Origin: Apostichopus japonicus
Taxonomy: Eukaryota > Echinodermata > Holothuroidea > Aspidochirotida > Stichopodidae
Reading direction: 5' to 3'
DNA length: 64,000 bases
NCBI RefSeq assembly: GCF_037975245.1
Contig: NC_092569.1
Location: 34,386,668-34,450,667 of the forward strand
Each line of letters begins with the position of its first letter. Position 1 is the first letter of the stretch. A program made the position numbers and the translations under genes. This document shows positions 23,810-35,099 of the stretch, in pieces. A model generated the notes under the pieces. That model was not told the DNA's origin and searched no databases. It saw only the letters and a program-made list of their open reading frames with translations.

Positions 23810-25300
23810 GTTTAAGGATTTTCTAACTGACATGACATTCCCTCTTCTTGAAATATATTAACTTGAACCTTCCTCTAAGATGTTATAAATATTGGAAACA
23901 TGTGCAGATTTGTAAGAGGACAATGTTGGTCTATTTTTTTTTTTTACGCAGCACTTTTTTTTAGAGCAATTGTTTTAGTTGAAATTGAAGAAACTTAAAA
24001 TATTGAAAGAAGTTTAATATGTCTTGCTGTTACTCGATACTCAAAGCCATGCATAATAATTAAAGTAATTAGCTTGAATTTAACTAAGTTTTCATATCAA
24101 ATAATGAACTAAATTAGAGAAGAATAGAAAAATCAAGTGGTTCTCTTTTGCCTTAGCATGTGATTAATATTAATAAAAAACGGCTGGGCGACGACATTTA
24201 CGATTTGAATCGAAATTTGTTAATCTCTCATAGATTAATCTCCTCTTGGTGACAACACCTCTGAAAGGTGTCTTAATTAATCCATTATAAAGTTGTATTA
24301 TTGATAATTAGTACTTCGGTGTCGTGAGAATCGACCAGCCACGCAACGATGTTTTTTTTTCTTTAGTCTAGCTTGGTCAAACGCAAATGTAACATATGAA
24401 CTTGAGAGAAGGTGTTGATTGTTTTCTTTATCTTAAAAAGGAAAACTAAGACTTTTCTCTGTGGATATCTGTGTGTATGTGTCTGTGTGTGTGATTGAAT
24501 GCGAATTGCGATATTAATGTATATTGAGAGTGTAAAGGACAAACCATTACGTCATTACAAATTGCTATAAAGTAGAAGTTAGTTATAAACATTCAACTCT
24601 CGCTGTATGAGTTAAGCTTGTATTTTTTCACTTTAGCTCATTTATACATGTTTAGTCATTCGCAGGTGCGCTTCTTACCACACATGTTCATACTTTAAGT
24701 CTGGATTCCAATCTGATATTAGATTGAAAAAAAATAACCATGCAGTATAACTTAATGTTCTTTGTGATCATTTCGGAGGCGTGACTAAACTTCTTAATTG
24801 ATAAGCCCAATGATTATGTAACCATTTGTCATGGATATTTCATTTCATATTTATTTATGTAAAAATACAAATCCAATTGCATTTGACCTGCAGATTTTAA
24901 ATCAAAACCAGTATTGTTTTTCTCTGACCACATTCTAATATTACTTGTTATCAAAACTTGATTTCTTTTGATTCTGATAATTGTTTATATTTGAATAATA
25001 ATATATAATACTTACGCTACTGTAGGCTAAGGACATGAACAAAAAACCCGAGGACCCTTTACACTGATAACGGGTTACTATATTCGTTTTAATATTAACA
25101 ATATTACATAACCAAAGTGGACACTGTTTGCCTTTCCCCTTTATTGTGAAGAGGTAATTAACCTTTCGCGACGTTTATTAACCTACTTTGCTCAAAGATT
25201 CGGCTTTTTCAACCCTTACAGAAATAAGAAATCATGTCAATTTTATGCCCTAGTTATTTGGTCTTACTGTCCACTTGTTCGTTGTGTAAAAAAACGCCCC
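23810..25300. other. AT-rich noncoding stretch
   Basis: No open frame of note, no large repeats. TG-rich microsatellite-like DNA lies around 24,470-24,495. Confidence 0.55.
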
Positions 25301-25499
25301 CTTATCCTTTAGGTCATTGGCCCGTGACCTCTATACACCCCGTTCAGAAAAGATTTCGCTAAGTAAAATTTGTTCATTCCGTTGGCAATTTTTAACGTTC
25401 TGAATGAATGAAAACACTCAAAGCTGCCTTTCGACCAGAAGCGAAATTGGTGAGCAGAGAAAAAAAAAGAGGTTCGATTAAGGAACGCCAAAAGGAGAA

Positions 25500-25733
25500 A
25501 TGAGTGATATGGTTGAGGACGCTTGTCCCTCCTCCTCATCCTCCTCCTCCTCTTACACCCTACCAAAGGAAAACAAAGAGTTGTTTAATTCCATGATCGT
25601 AGAGGATGTGTTTGATCCATTCTGTGCCTTACCCTCTCTCTACCCCCGCCGTATCATTCCCTTTCTTCTGCTCTGTTGTGTACTACACATGTTCAGCATG
25701 ACTAGTGAACTTATTCCGGCTAAGGTAGTTTAG
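25500..25733 (+). CDS. unassigned short ORF
   Basis: 77 codons from ATG at 25,500 (G at -3). Residues 11-18 are poly-Ser from a (TCC)n repeat. A hydrophobic stretch (IIPFLLLCCVL) lies near residues 52-62. It ends in GCTAAG|GTAGTT, which could be a weak donor. The overlapping minus-strand frame (25,309-25,566) is equally long, so coding status is doubtful. Confidence 0.15.
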   Translation: MSDMVEDACPSSSSSSSSYTLPKENKELFNSMIVEDVFDPFCALPSLYPRRIIPFLLLCCVLHMFSMTSELIPAKVV

Positions 25734-26205
25734 CTAAACAGTGTTTTAGCTGCAGGGTCCGGGAACAGGCGACGATGACACCGTAAGGCTGGGGAAGTGG
25801 ACGGTAGGAACAAACTGTGAAATCATGCCTCGTAGAGAGAGAGTTAGAGAAGGGAAAAAAATTCTCAGGCGTGCAATAGCAGTATGATAAAACATAGAGA
25901 CTAAAAACGGCAGATAGGGAGGTAATCAGCCGAAATGTCTGAAAATGGCGTACAAACAGCCCCTGGGGTCCTCACTTTTTTTCTTTATCTTAAAAAACTA
26001 TATGAGAGAGGAGAAGGCAGATGAAATAAAAGGAAGGAGGGGAAAAAATGAGGTTAGATTGCCGGTCGAGAACCTGACAGACAAAAGCCTGGACTGATGA
26101 AGATGATGAACTGTATTGATGGGGTGCTTCACCGGGCACCGTGTACTCGCGGCCATCTTAAAGTTCATATCTATTCCTTGAACTTACAACGCGAGCGTTC
26201 ATTAA

Positions 26206-26229
26206 TTCGCTGTGACGCAAAACAGCGAA
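26206..26229. repeat. 8-bp stem hairpin in a CpG-rich patch
   Basis: TTCGCTGT, eight-base loop, ACAGCGAA: a perfect inverted repeat. It lies within a CpG-rich stretch (26,130-26,260) where both strands are open for about 60 codons. No gene is identified. Confidence 0.6.
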
Positions 26230-26309
26230 GCGGCACAACGGCGGCGTTTTTCTGCATCGCAGATTTTATATATATATGAAGCTTTTTTGAACTGGAGGGA
26301 GGATAATAT

Positions 26310-26600
26310 GATGTGTATAAACTGCTACGCGGTACAAAGTACCAAAAGACCAAAATCAAGACGTTACGCTAAAATCTGAGAGCAGTCGATGGTTCAACAG
26401 TTTGCTACGCAGTACACAAGGCGGTATATGAGCTATTTGGGGGTAGATAATACCACGTGGTACAGATTATTTGAATACCGCCAAGCGGAATGACATACCA
26501 TACGTACGCTGTACATGGTGTGCTACGTTCTATGCAAACTACTCAGCGGTACAAAGAGTGATTTTGGGTACAGAAATGTCCAAATGGTACAAATCTACCA
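26310..26600. repeat. degenerate GGTAC-containing repeat
   Basis: GCTACGCGGTACAAAGTACC near 26,324, GCTACGCAGTACACAAGG near 26,404, CCACGTGGTACAGA near 26,452, GCTACG near 26,522, GCGGTACAAAGAG near 26,547 and AATGGTACAAATC near 26,583: a recurring word about every 40-80 bp, much decayed. The plus frame 26,471-26,809 lies partly on it and has a Pro-rich C-tract part, so I do not call it a gene. Confidence 0.45.
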
Positions 26601-26819
26601 TCAATTCTTTCTCACAAAATGACAATTTACTATACCTACATGTCCCACCCCCACCTACCCCGAAACCCCTCCCGCCGCCCGTCAGCCCGGTATTAAGAGA
26701 TGTTACTGAAAACGTAACGCCTTATAGATTATGCACAGTCCTAATTAACTCATTTTACAATAATAATGGAGTGAATGTTTTGGCCATCATTTCAGACATT
26801 GAATTTTAATATTTCGTTT

Positions 26820-29800
26820 CTCTTCTTTACACATTGTTCACCCTTCTTTCCAGACCTCCAAGTAAATATTGTAACATAACGCAGTATACAATATGTTCAG
26901 CCTCTCCAATATTTCTTCCCTGATATTTATAAATATTCATAAACATCATATGCTCACTACAAAATATGCTCTATTTAGGCATACTATACTGAAACTGTAA
27001 CTTTTCGCGGTATTTGAATAGCCGTATTTTTGGCAATGCCCTTTTGTTGTACCAGAAACAATTTGGTTCTTGACAACCATTGGCTACCCTCCTTATCCTG
27101 CCTTCATTCTGCCCTCCTCTGTCCGTCTATCTGTCTGTCTGTCTGTCTCTATTTGAATGGTCACTCTTATAGTGACTATCGTTAACTAATACTATGCACA
27201 GGGAAGAGATCCAATTAAGAACAAAGTACAATAGAAACCTGCAGAGATTACGTAATATTCTGCATGAAGCCATTCATTAATGCCGAAAGTTACTGGTTTC
27301 TGAATTTCATACAACAACAACAACAACAACAAAAGGAGGGTAAATTTGTAATTTAATAAATTAAGTAAACTAAAGTTTATGATTGAGGAACAGTTCTACA
27401 TGTCAGTGTGGTTTCTTTTCTGTTATGTAATGATATGAAGGCAGCAGCTAAATTAAACCGTCCCAAATTAAACCTAAGAAACTCTAAAAGAAATAAGGGG
27501 GTTGTTTCAATACATTTACCTTTAATGGAGATGAAACAGAGGACACATCGTTCAATTGAAATATGTGGACTTTAGATAAGAATAAACCTTTTTATAACTT
27601 AAATATTGTGAACTGCTTTAAAATTACATTTGGACAGCTTTTTTTGCCCCTTCTGTTGCTATATAACAGTCAAGTTTATTTCAAATTTTACACATATTGA
27701 TAAATATGAAAATATCTCCGTTATTTATAGCAATTATGAACCTGACTTTAATTTTATGGTTCACATTGGAGAGGATATTTTACTTCTTCTGTTATGAGGT
27801 GTGATAAACGTATTAAGTTTAATCGGATTAAAACGGCGAATTAAAATGTAGATATTTCTGAAAAGATGACAAAACAGGTTAGGTATAAATGGCAATGGCC
27901 ATCTTGAACCTGTTGAACGAGTATGCTGCCAATTATTAGACATTTGTTAAAACAAAAACCGCCAAATATTACTTGTACTTGCAAGGGTGCATTTTGATAA
28001 TATTATAGATAGAGTCTTACGATCCCATAACTAAATTCAAATTGGTTCAATTGCAAAAAAAAGAAGCTTTCTTTTATGTATGCAAATAGAGCAAGACTTA
28101 AAAGGATTGAAATGAATTTGCTTGAAACTTGTATACATTTCACAGTTCAATATGTTGTATCAAATATTACTACAAACCATGAAAATTAACGTAAGCGTAC
28201 TGCAACCCCTCCCATACCCCCTCCCTCACCCCTCCCCGCTCCCATTCACTTGATCTCCTTCACAAATCAATTTAGGACATATTGGAATCGTTCTTAGTAC
28301 ACATAATCTCCTTCAACTTCTCATCAACTTTATAGGTATTGTTGACTCCAAGCCCATGTACCCTACATTCCATGTTCCATCTCTTCTCCTCTCCCATCTA
28401 TAACATTTTGACAACATACTCTCTCCTTCATCGCCAGTTTACTTTGAAGTAAGACATATTTGCATGATACGGACAAATTTAATCATTAAAATGTATTTTG
28501 GGACCAATGATTTCGAATGTTTCTCATACCGACGATACCTAAAATAACAAAAGTAACTGAGGCATGCTTAATGAATCCACAAGAGAAAAAAAAGAGAGAA
28601 AATTATCGAGAGAAGAGAAAAGTACAAAGGATATGAGGCTATTATCATATAACGAGATCATACTTCCTTCATCTCAATATCAAACTCCTCGAAGAGACAG
28701 GCAGCCTCATCTTTCCACTAATCTTGCTTCCTTGTAATAACAAAGTCAAGTGACTTCGTGTTCGTCTACTGAAGATGAACTAACGCTTAGTTTGAATGAG
28801 ATGTTATCATTCAACGACCTTGAATAGTTTCAACGTATAAAGGTACAGAAATACATGAAAAGGAGATCAACTTTAATATATAATACCGTCAATTTTTGGG
28901 GGAATGTTATTACAAGGATTAAATAAGATATTGAACCGTATCTCTCTCTCTATTTCTCTCTTCAAACTGGTCTCATATTATTTTTCTGATTAATTTTTTT
29001 CAGGTTCTTTTTTTCTGCCTTTAATTCCCCTTTATTGCTTTATTCTTTTACGGTAAATCTCATAAGCACGCTCTCGTGGACTGGTTATCACACTTATGTA
29101 TGCATATAACAAAACTAAAATAGTCTTGAAAGATTTGGAGAAGTCCAAGTGCACTAAAACAGGTATTGTCTCGTTTCTTGAAAGTTTCTTTCTTTTGGGC
29201 GGTGAAAAATTACTTTAAAGCGAACTAGAAAAGTTTTCATAAACTAGAGTTTAAAATTTAAAGATGATGAGGCAATGTCATATTTATGTAATTTGTCATA
29301 TTTTCCGTTGTTGGGATATTCATTTCTTGTTTGCTACTAAAAATTCGACGCAAATGTTGACGTATGATGCGGGTTTGTTTACAGAAAGGACGCAAACATA
29401 CAATCTTAGTCATAATTTACGGATTCTTTGGTATCCATATTTCTTTTAACTTATTTGTTTTTGCAATGGGTATCAACACAAGGCAAAGAAGGTCTTTATA
29501 ATATCAAAACTTTACATTTTGAAACTTTTCTTTCAGCATTAAGTAATGTTAAAAATATTTTACTCTGTTACTTAAAGTAATATCAATTTCAGACAAGTTA
29601 TTCACGTAAACACAATATTCAATTTAAGCGTCGTATGAGGCCTTGCTTTGATACAAGACGGTAAACCTTGAAATTGTTTAAAAATATTCTTTAACTATGA
29701 GCAAGGCCATGCACTAAGCAAACTTCCAGAAGAAATTATCTTTAGCATCGAATTTATTCATCTTGCTTACCAAACTTTTCAAGATTTTGGGTAAGACGTG

Positions 29801-30200
29801 AAGACATAGAGATGAATTTAAGTATGTTTTTGTGTCGTTTAAAGGTGTAGAAAACAGCTTGAAATGTTGCTTTCCGTTTGCAGATAACCCAGAGTACTTT
29901 AGGGTCGTCCATGTTCTTGTTTATTGTTTCAGACAGACTTAAAATGGCAGACGTAAGCAGGTTAGATAAAGAAAGGATTGGACGCCCTAGTTTTAAACAT
30001 ATTTGAAATCGGTTCCCATACGAAACAAGTCATGCCTGTAGTCACCATAACATTTGTCAAGGGAATTTATTTTTTGTCCCTGTTCCGATGTCAATTTATT
30101 CCTAATTAATCAAAGGATAAGAATCTTTCTTTCCACAATTCGAGTTATTATCTACACTTAAAACACATCTCAAGTATGAATAACCATTAACAAAAACACT
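26820..30200. other. AT-rich noncoding stretch with microsatellites
   Basis: (CTGT)n at 27,127-27,150, (CAA)n at 27,311-27,331, and a C-rich pyrimidine block at 28,204-28,245. No coding frame is supported. Confidence 0.55.
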
Positions 30201-30209
30201 ACAACACTC

Positions 30210-33200
30210 TCGGGCCGCGACGACGACGACGAAAAATATTAGCGACAAAGGCATCGTATGAACTTAGGCAGCTTGAAATCATACCAAGGTAACATTAAAT
30301 GAAAAAATCTCGACATTTTTCAGTTGACTGGATATCAAAACATGATGAGTGGAAAATGACTCTCCTTATTTCTGAATGAAAACCTCCGGATTAGAAGCAA
30401 TACCCGTGAGGAAATGATGTATTGATGGTCGACAGATTCGCTATACATCATGGACGAGATCGGATCGACACAGGCCGATAAATCAAGTGTGAAATCCACA
30501 TCTCTGTTGGGAGTCAGACAAACGTGTCAATCAGCAACCATCAAACGAGAAAAATTCCGTTGATTTTAGAACAAAAACAAAACTAATGAAGTGATCAAGA
30601 CTGGCTACTAATTTAATTTTCATTCGCTAAAACTCCCAGTAGAGATTTGAGCAAACGATACCTATGTACAGATTTATCAGGGGCTTTGGCATGGGCAATT
30701 AATAGTGCCTATATATCGAATATTAACACTTTCTCCCCCCTTCATTCAAAACCCCTCTGGCAAACTCTAAGTCGCATCGAAAAAATATAAATAACGCCAA
30801 AATCGGTAGAAACAATGAAAATCATTAAATACTAGATCTACACCCTGTTTGGACAACAGGACTTTTGAGAAAGTCTCGCGAAATTGGCTCGGCACTTTGT
30901 TTGTCTTTCCATACGGACGCCGACGGGCAGATCGTATATGAAAAGGAGCTTCTAATACCGAGTGGATTTATTATTGTGTCAGGAGCGTCTGACACAAAAT
31001 GGTTAGTTAAATAGACTAACGAGATATTGTGTGCATTAGTAATTCGCAGAAGAACAAAACAGACACTGTGTATATGTGCACGTCATTTTAATTCGGTTAT
31101 ATTAAAGAAAATAAAAATAAAAATAAAGATGGGGGGGGTGGGGGTGGGGGGTGGGGGAGATACAAACAAAATGAATACTGGAATCTATTTAAAACGCAAA
31201 GTTGGACAGTTGGTTTGATCTATCTCTTTATCAAATGAAATTTTAATGAAAATTTATTGAATTGGGATTTTGTTTATTGAAAATTCAATCTAAATGAGTG
31301 AAAATCAATCTAACGACGAAATCTGAATATATTGCAAAAACTAAGTTTCATTTTAAGCCATATAATATAATATTTGACGTTGTACAGGAAGTGACGTCAG
31401 AAGAAACAAAAGACACTCTAACTTTCTGTCTGTGATTGAAGTGAAATTACAATCTACAGACCTGGGGTTCCATGGAAACTTATCACTCATTATTTTTAAT
31501 ATTTTTGTCAAGTTTCGGTAGAAAACTTAAAGTTATAAACATTTTATTAATTGAAACGAGTGTATCATATCATTGATACAGAGCTTCGAACAGAAGGGAA
31601 GCAAATTTGCACAAAAGACAAAAATGAAACGTTTTCTTCATTTCAATAATCTTTCTTAAGACTTCCTTAATACGATACCAAAGACACGTTAATACCTGGT
31701 ATTTGATAAGAAATTTCAGTTTTTATCAACATTTCAAGATTGACGTAAATCTTGGTCAGGTAATAAAAGTAGCCTTTTTTATTAACGAAAATGTCAAAAG
31801 TAACCAATCTATGAGATAAACTGAACCACGTCGCATTTTAATGTAATCTTATTTGATATCATTATATATTGGTATTTCTGTCCGTGTCTAGTAATATAGC
31901 TGAAATTTTATGCTATTTCAAAATCAAAATTGTTAACTTGATATTTTCCTTTTTTTTGTTAAGGTGCTTTCGAAAAGATGTGAAGGAGCTTGATGTCTAA
32001 TTTTCCTTTAATTTCAATATCGTCTATTAAAAATAAAACAAAAGAAAGACAAAAAAAAAACAACAACAGAAAAACAGGAACGAAAGATAAAGATGTTTAC
32101 ACTGTTACATTAACTTGATATATAACTTGATATATAATCTAAAGTCGAAGAAGAGTTTGCTTTATAAAAATAATATCAAACTTTCGGCTCGTTATTATTC
32201 AAAATGGTTTCCATTTGGAAGATTGCAACCCCCACCCCCACACCACACCCCTGCAGGACAATGGGATGGTTCAATTAAAAATAAATAGTCAACATTTAAT
32301 GATTAATAATCTTTTGCTGGACTTATTACGTTTTCTACTTTATTTACGTTTTCGTTAATGCTGCCTTTTTCAGGCATACTTTCTATTATTGCATTTCCGC
32401 CTTGTTTTTGTTGCACTCTTCTTCCAATTTAAAATATGATAGTTTCATCTACAATAAAATGATTTACGCATTTAACTTTGATACGAATAATTCTCAATGT
32501 TAATCGAGTTATAAAACGGTACAAATTGACTAAAATTGTTGGTTTTCAATTGAAAATTGTACCACAGTTGTTATACACTGCTACAGTATTACTGTTTACC
32601 GTTACTAAAGCTGCTTTGAAGCAGTACCTTGTGTTGTCTCACTAACACCTTACTAACACAGATTATACAATAATATATACATCTGGTCGTATCTATAGCC
32701 GTTCTATAACATACATACCCAAAATGAACGTAAAACACTACAAACGTGCAAAAAAATACTAAAACAAAAAACTGTTTAACCGCAGACAGCTGCCTAACAT
32801 GTGAAACTATCTTTTCTTTTTATTATTACTAATTTATTTACTTTCTTTGCGATACCTTTGTTTCATACATATGTTACCTTACAACATAACGTATAGCTTC
32901 ACTGCATCGCCCCTTGTAAAACAAAAAAATTAAAATTTATAGGATTTCTTTGGTTCGGTTCCCCACAAGGCCCTGTTTGACGTATTAGTGCTCCATTTAC
33001 AGTTATCAAATGAAGGCAAAAAAAAAATGTGCAAATAACCCAAGTAGCCTAAGGGTTTTGCATAATATTAATATCAAATTGAAAAGTGCATTTGTCTTTC
33101 CTTAGTGACTTATATTGAAAAACAAAGTTCAGAAAAGCATAAATCGGGGCTAATAGAAAGATTAACGCGAGAGTGAGATTAAATATAAGCACGGACAAAT

Positions 33201-33270
33201 TCTTCTCCTTATGCATCGGGTATTTCATAAGAGCCATTTTTTTTTGTTATTATTATTCGCATCTCACCCA
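30210..33270. other. AT-rich noncoding stretch
   Basis: (CGA)n at 30,218-30,232, a G-rich tract at 31,131-31,157, a perfect 12-bp tandem duplication AACTTGATATAT at 32,112-32,135, and a CRE octamer at 31,392-31,399. No gene evidence. Confidence 0.5.
31131..31157 (+). other. potential G-quadruplex tract
   Basis: Four G runs (8, 5, 6, 5) each separated by a single T; the most compact quadruplex-type sequence in the window. Confidence 0.75.
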
Positions 33271-33274
33271 AAAA

Positions 33275-33475
33275 ATGTGTACGAGAGATTTTGACGAAAA
33301 TTATGGACGAAAAGAAGATGAAATAATTGCATTAATAAGTCCGTATTGGACTGTGAAAAACGAGATAAAAGCCGCATTCTCTCGCAAACTTTTCAATGAG
33401 ATCAGAAATAATTCTGAATATATATTCACTTCGGTTGATGTAAACAATGTCTTTTATATATTTTGTTTTTCGTAA
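33275..33475 (+). CDS. unassigned ORF, 66 residues
   Basis: From ATG at 33,275 the frame begins MCTRDFDENYGRKEDEIIAL and continues as a charged, mixed-composition peptide ending in an aromatic tail. The composition is protein-like, but codon use follows the AT-rich background. There is no splice or promoter context and no recognised motif, so chance is likely. Confidence 0.12.
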   Translation: MCTRDFDENYGRKEDEIIALISPYWTVKNEIKAAFSRKLFNEIRNNSEYIFTSVDVNNVFYIFCFS

Positions 33476-34280
33476 AAAAAAATCAGTCTTTGCCATTATA
33501 AAATAAGTGATCAACGTAAAGTCCAATTCTTCTTGTAGCTTTATGAATATTCATCATATTTTCTCAATGATATTTTAATATGGTTTTAAAGAGTTTTGCC
33601 TCATCTATCATCCTCGTGAGATAGGAAGTAAAATATCTCTGATTGTTTGGAAAACCAAACATCATAATTAAAGAGTAAAAGCCAACGTAATAATCTAAAT
33701 AAAGAAAATAATTAAACCAAAAATAGGTTTCCTCTTTAATAATCCAAGGTTGTCAAACAAACTTATATTAAGTCTTTGCTAAACTAAAATCGAAAATATG
33801 GATTTTCAATGCATTTGACGTTAAAATGTTCTTTTTCATTTCTCATTCATAATTTACGATGAAAGCAAAGAATAAAACCACAAACTTCGCGTTTCACCAC
33901 ATTGATTATTATTTTTACTTTCTATTAATGACTTATATATTAACAATCACGGGGGACAGACGATGTACATTAATATTCTAATCTAACTTTTTATGTATTT
34001 ATTCCGATGTTCTTCTTTAAATTCATTTACTTAGAGGTAGCACCACGACTAATTGTTTCCCCTCTTGATTTTAACCTTGACCTTTCCCCGGAATAACGTT
34101 TAATATTATAGTACTACCATGAAGGGGATTAGTTACGCGAAATATGCCCATCATATCCCTTATAAAGTCAAGGGTGATTATCTCAAGGTGAATTAAATTG
34201 CTTAGTCTTATACATCTCTTTTGTTCGTTCGTAATTGTTCTTCACCTTAAATATCAACTCTAAAAGTGCTCTTATAAATC

Positions 34281-34433
34281 AACCGCGAAACCCTTGTAAG
34301 GAAAATCCTCTTCATAGCAACTTGAGTCGAGTCTGACTAGGCATGTTTTGTCTTATGCGGTTCGCGCCAAAACTTCGTTGCTAATCACTCGAGCAGACGA
34401 TCTAGTGTCGGGATAAACTCTTGAGTTTTCAAA
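34281..34433 (+). promoter_or_regulatory. CpG-containing promoter with E2F-type site
   Basis: Around 34,355-34,400 CpG density rises. GCGCCAAAA (34,364-34,372, within TTCGCGCCAAAA) fits the E2F consensus. It lies about 65 bp upstream of the ATG at 34,434. E2F sites are typical of cell-cycle and DNA-replication gene promoters. That the site works here is inference. Confidence 0.35.
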
Positions 34434-34454
34434 ATGCGTGGCGGTCAAACTACT
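34434..34454 (+). CDS. possible first coding exon with strong donor
   Basis: ATG at 34,434 (AAAATGC context, A at -3) reads MRGGQTT and ends at a phase-0 donor ACT|GTAAGTAT (donor starts 34,455), a near-perfect match to the U1 consensus on the intron side. Unspliced, the frame continues 79 codons to TAG at 34,673, which would be a short unrecognised protein. The E2F-type site upstream supports a transcription start. Downstream exons were not found, so the gene may have a very long first intron or the signal is accidental. Confidence 0.3.
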
Positions 34455-34675
34455 GTAAGTATACGACTAATTGTCAAGGCGTACTTCCGATACACTGCTA
34501 TCATTTGGTTCCATTTCAATGGGTTGAAGTCGTCGTTTCATAGACATGCGGAAGCCAATAGGGGGTTGTCCGTTAAATTCACTGCTCTTCAGAAAATCCG
34601 GGCTACCGACTCTCTTTTTGCCTTAGATTTTCTATGGTCGCGATCCGATACCACTGAAGTGTTCCTAGTGTAGGT

Positions 34676-34978
34676 TTAATAGAGTCCAACGTATTCAAGT
34701 GCGCATAGGATGAATGTTATGGGTATAGTCACCGTACTAAGTAAGGGCAGCGTCTCAAATATCAAATGAACAAGTTCGAGCGAGTTGAAGCTAGCTTGTG
34801 GAGAGGCAATCCGATGATTCCCTCCGGCTGCGGTGATGCAGCATTGTTCCATTTCGGTGTTGTCATTTGTTTTGCTTCGGGCGGCCCAAACACGGGGGCC
34901 ACAAAATCGATGGTTGTTGAACCGGGAAGGGGCCCTCGGGCGCTCGCCAAATCGCAGAAAAGGCGATGTCCTTATCAC
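34676..34978 (-). pseudogene. GC-rich island with coding-like codon use
   Basis: About 300 bp that is markedly GC-richer than its surroundings. On the minus strand one frame is open for 100 codons to TAA and uses C- or G-ending codons heavily (AAC, GGC, GCC, GAC, ACC, ATC, CTC). Key words are RFNNHRFCGP, EMEQCCITAAGG and FNSLELVHLIFE. Two plus-strand frames (34,766-35,095 and 34,833-35,057) are also open, so composition alone could explain it. I cannot name a family. It could be a degraded coding exon, a transposon fragment or a CpG island. Confidence 0.25.
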
Positions 34979-35099
34979 GTCTCCACCTATACATCAAGAG
35001 CAGAAAATCTCGAACCTCGCCGTCAAATGGCTAATTGTAGCACTCCGTACCTTCTAAATTATCAAAGTAATTCAATTGTAACTGGTCAGTCGTAAGTAA

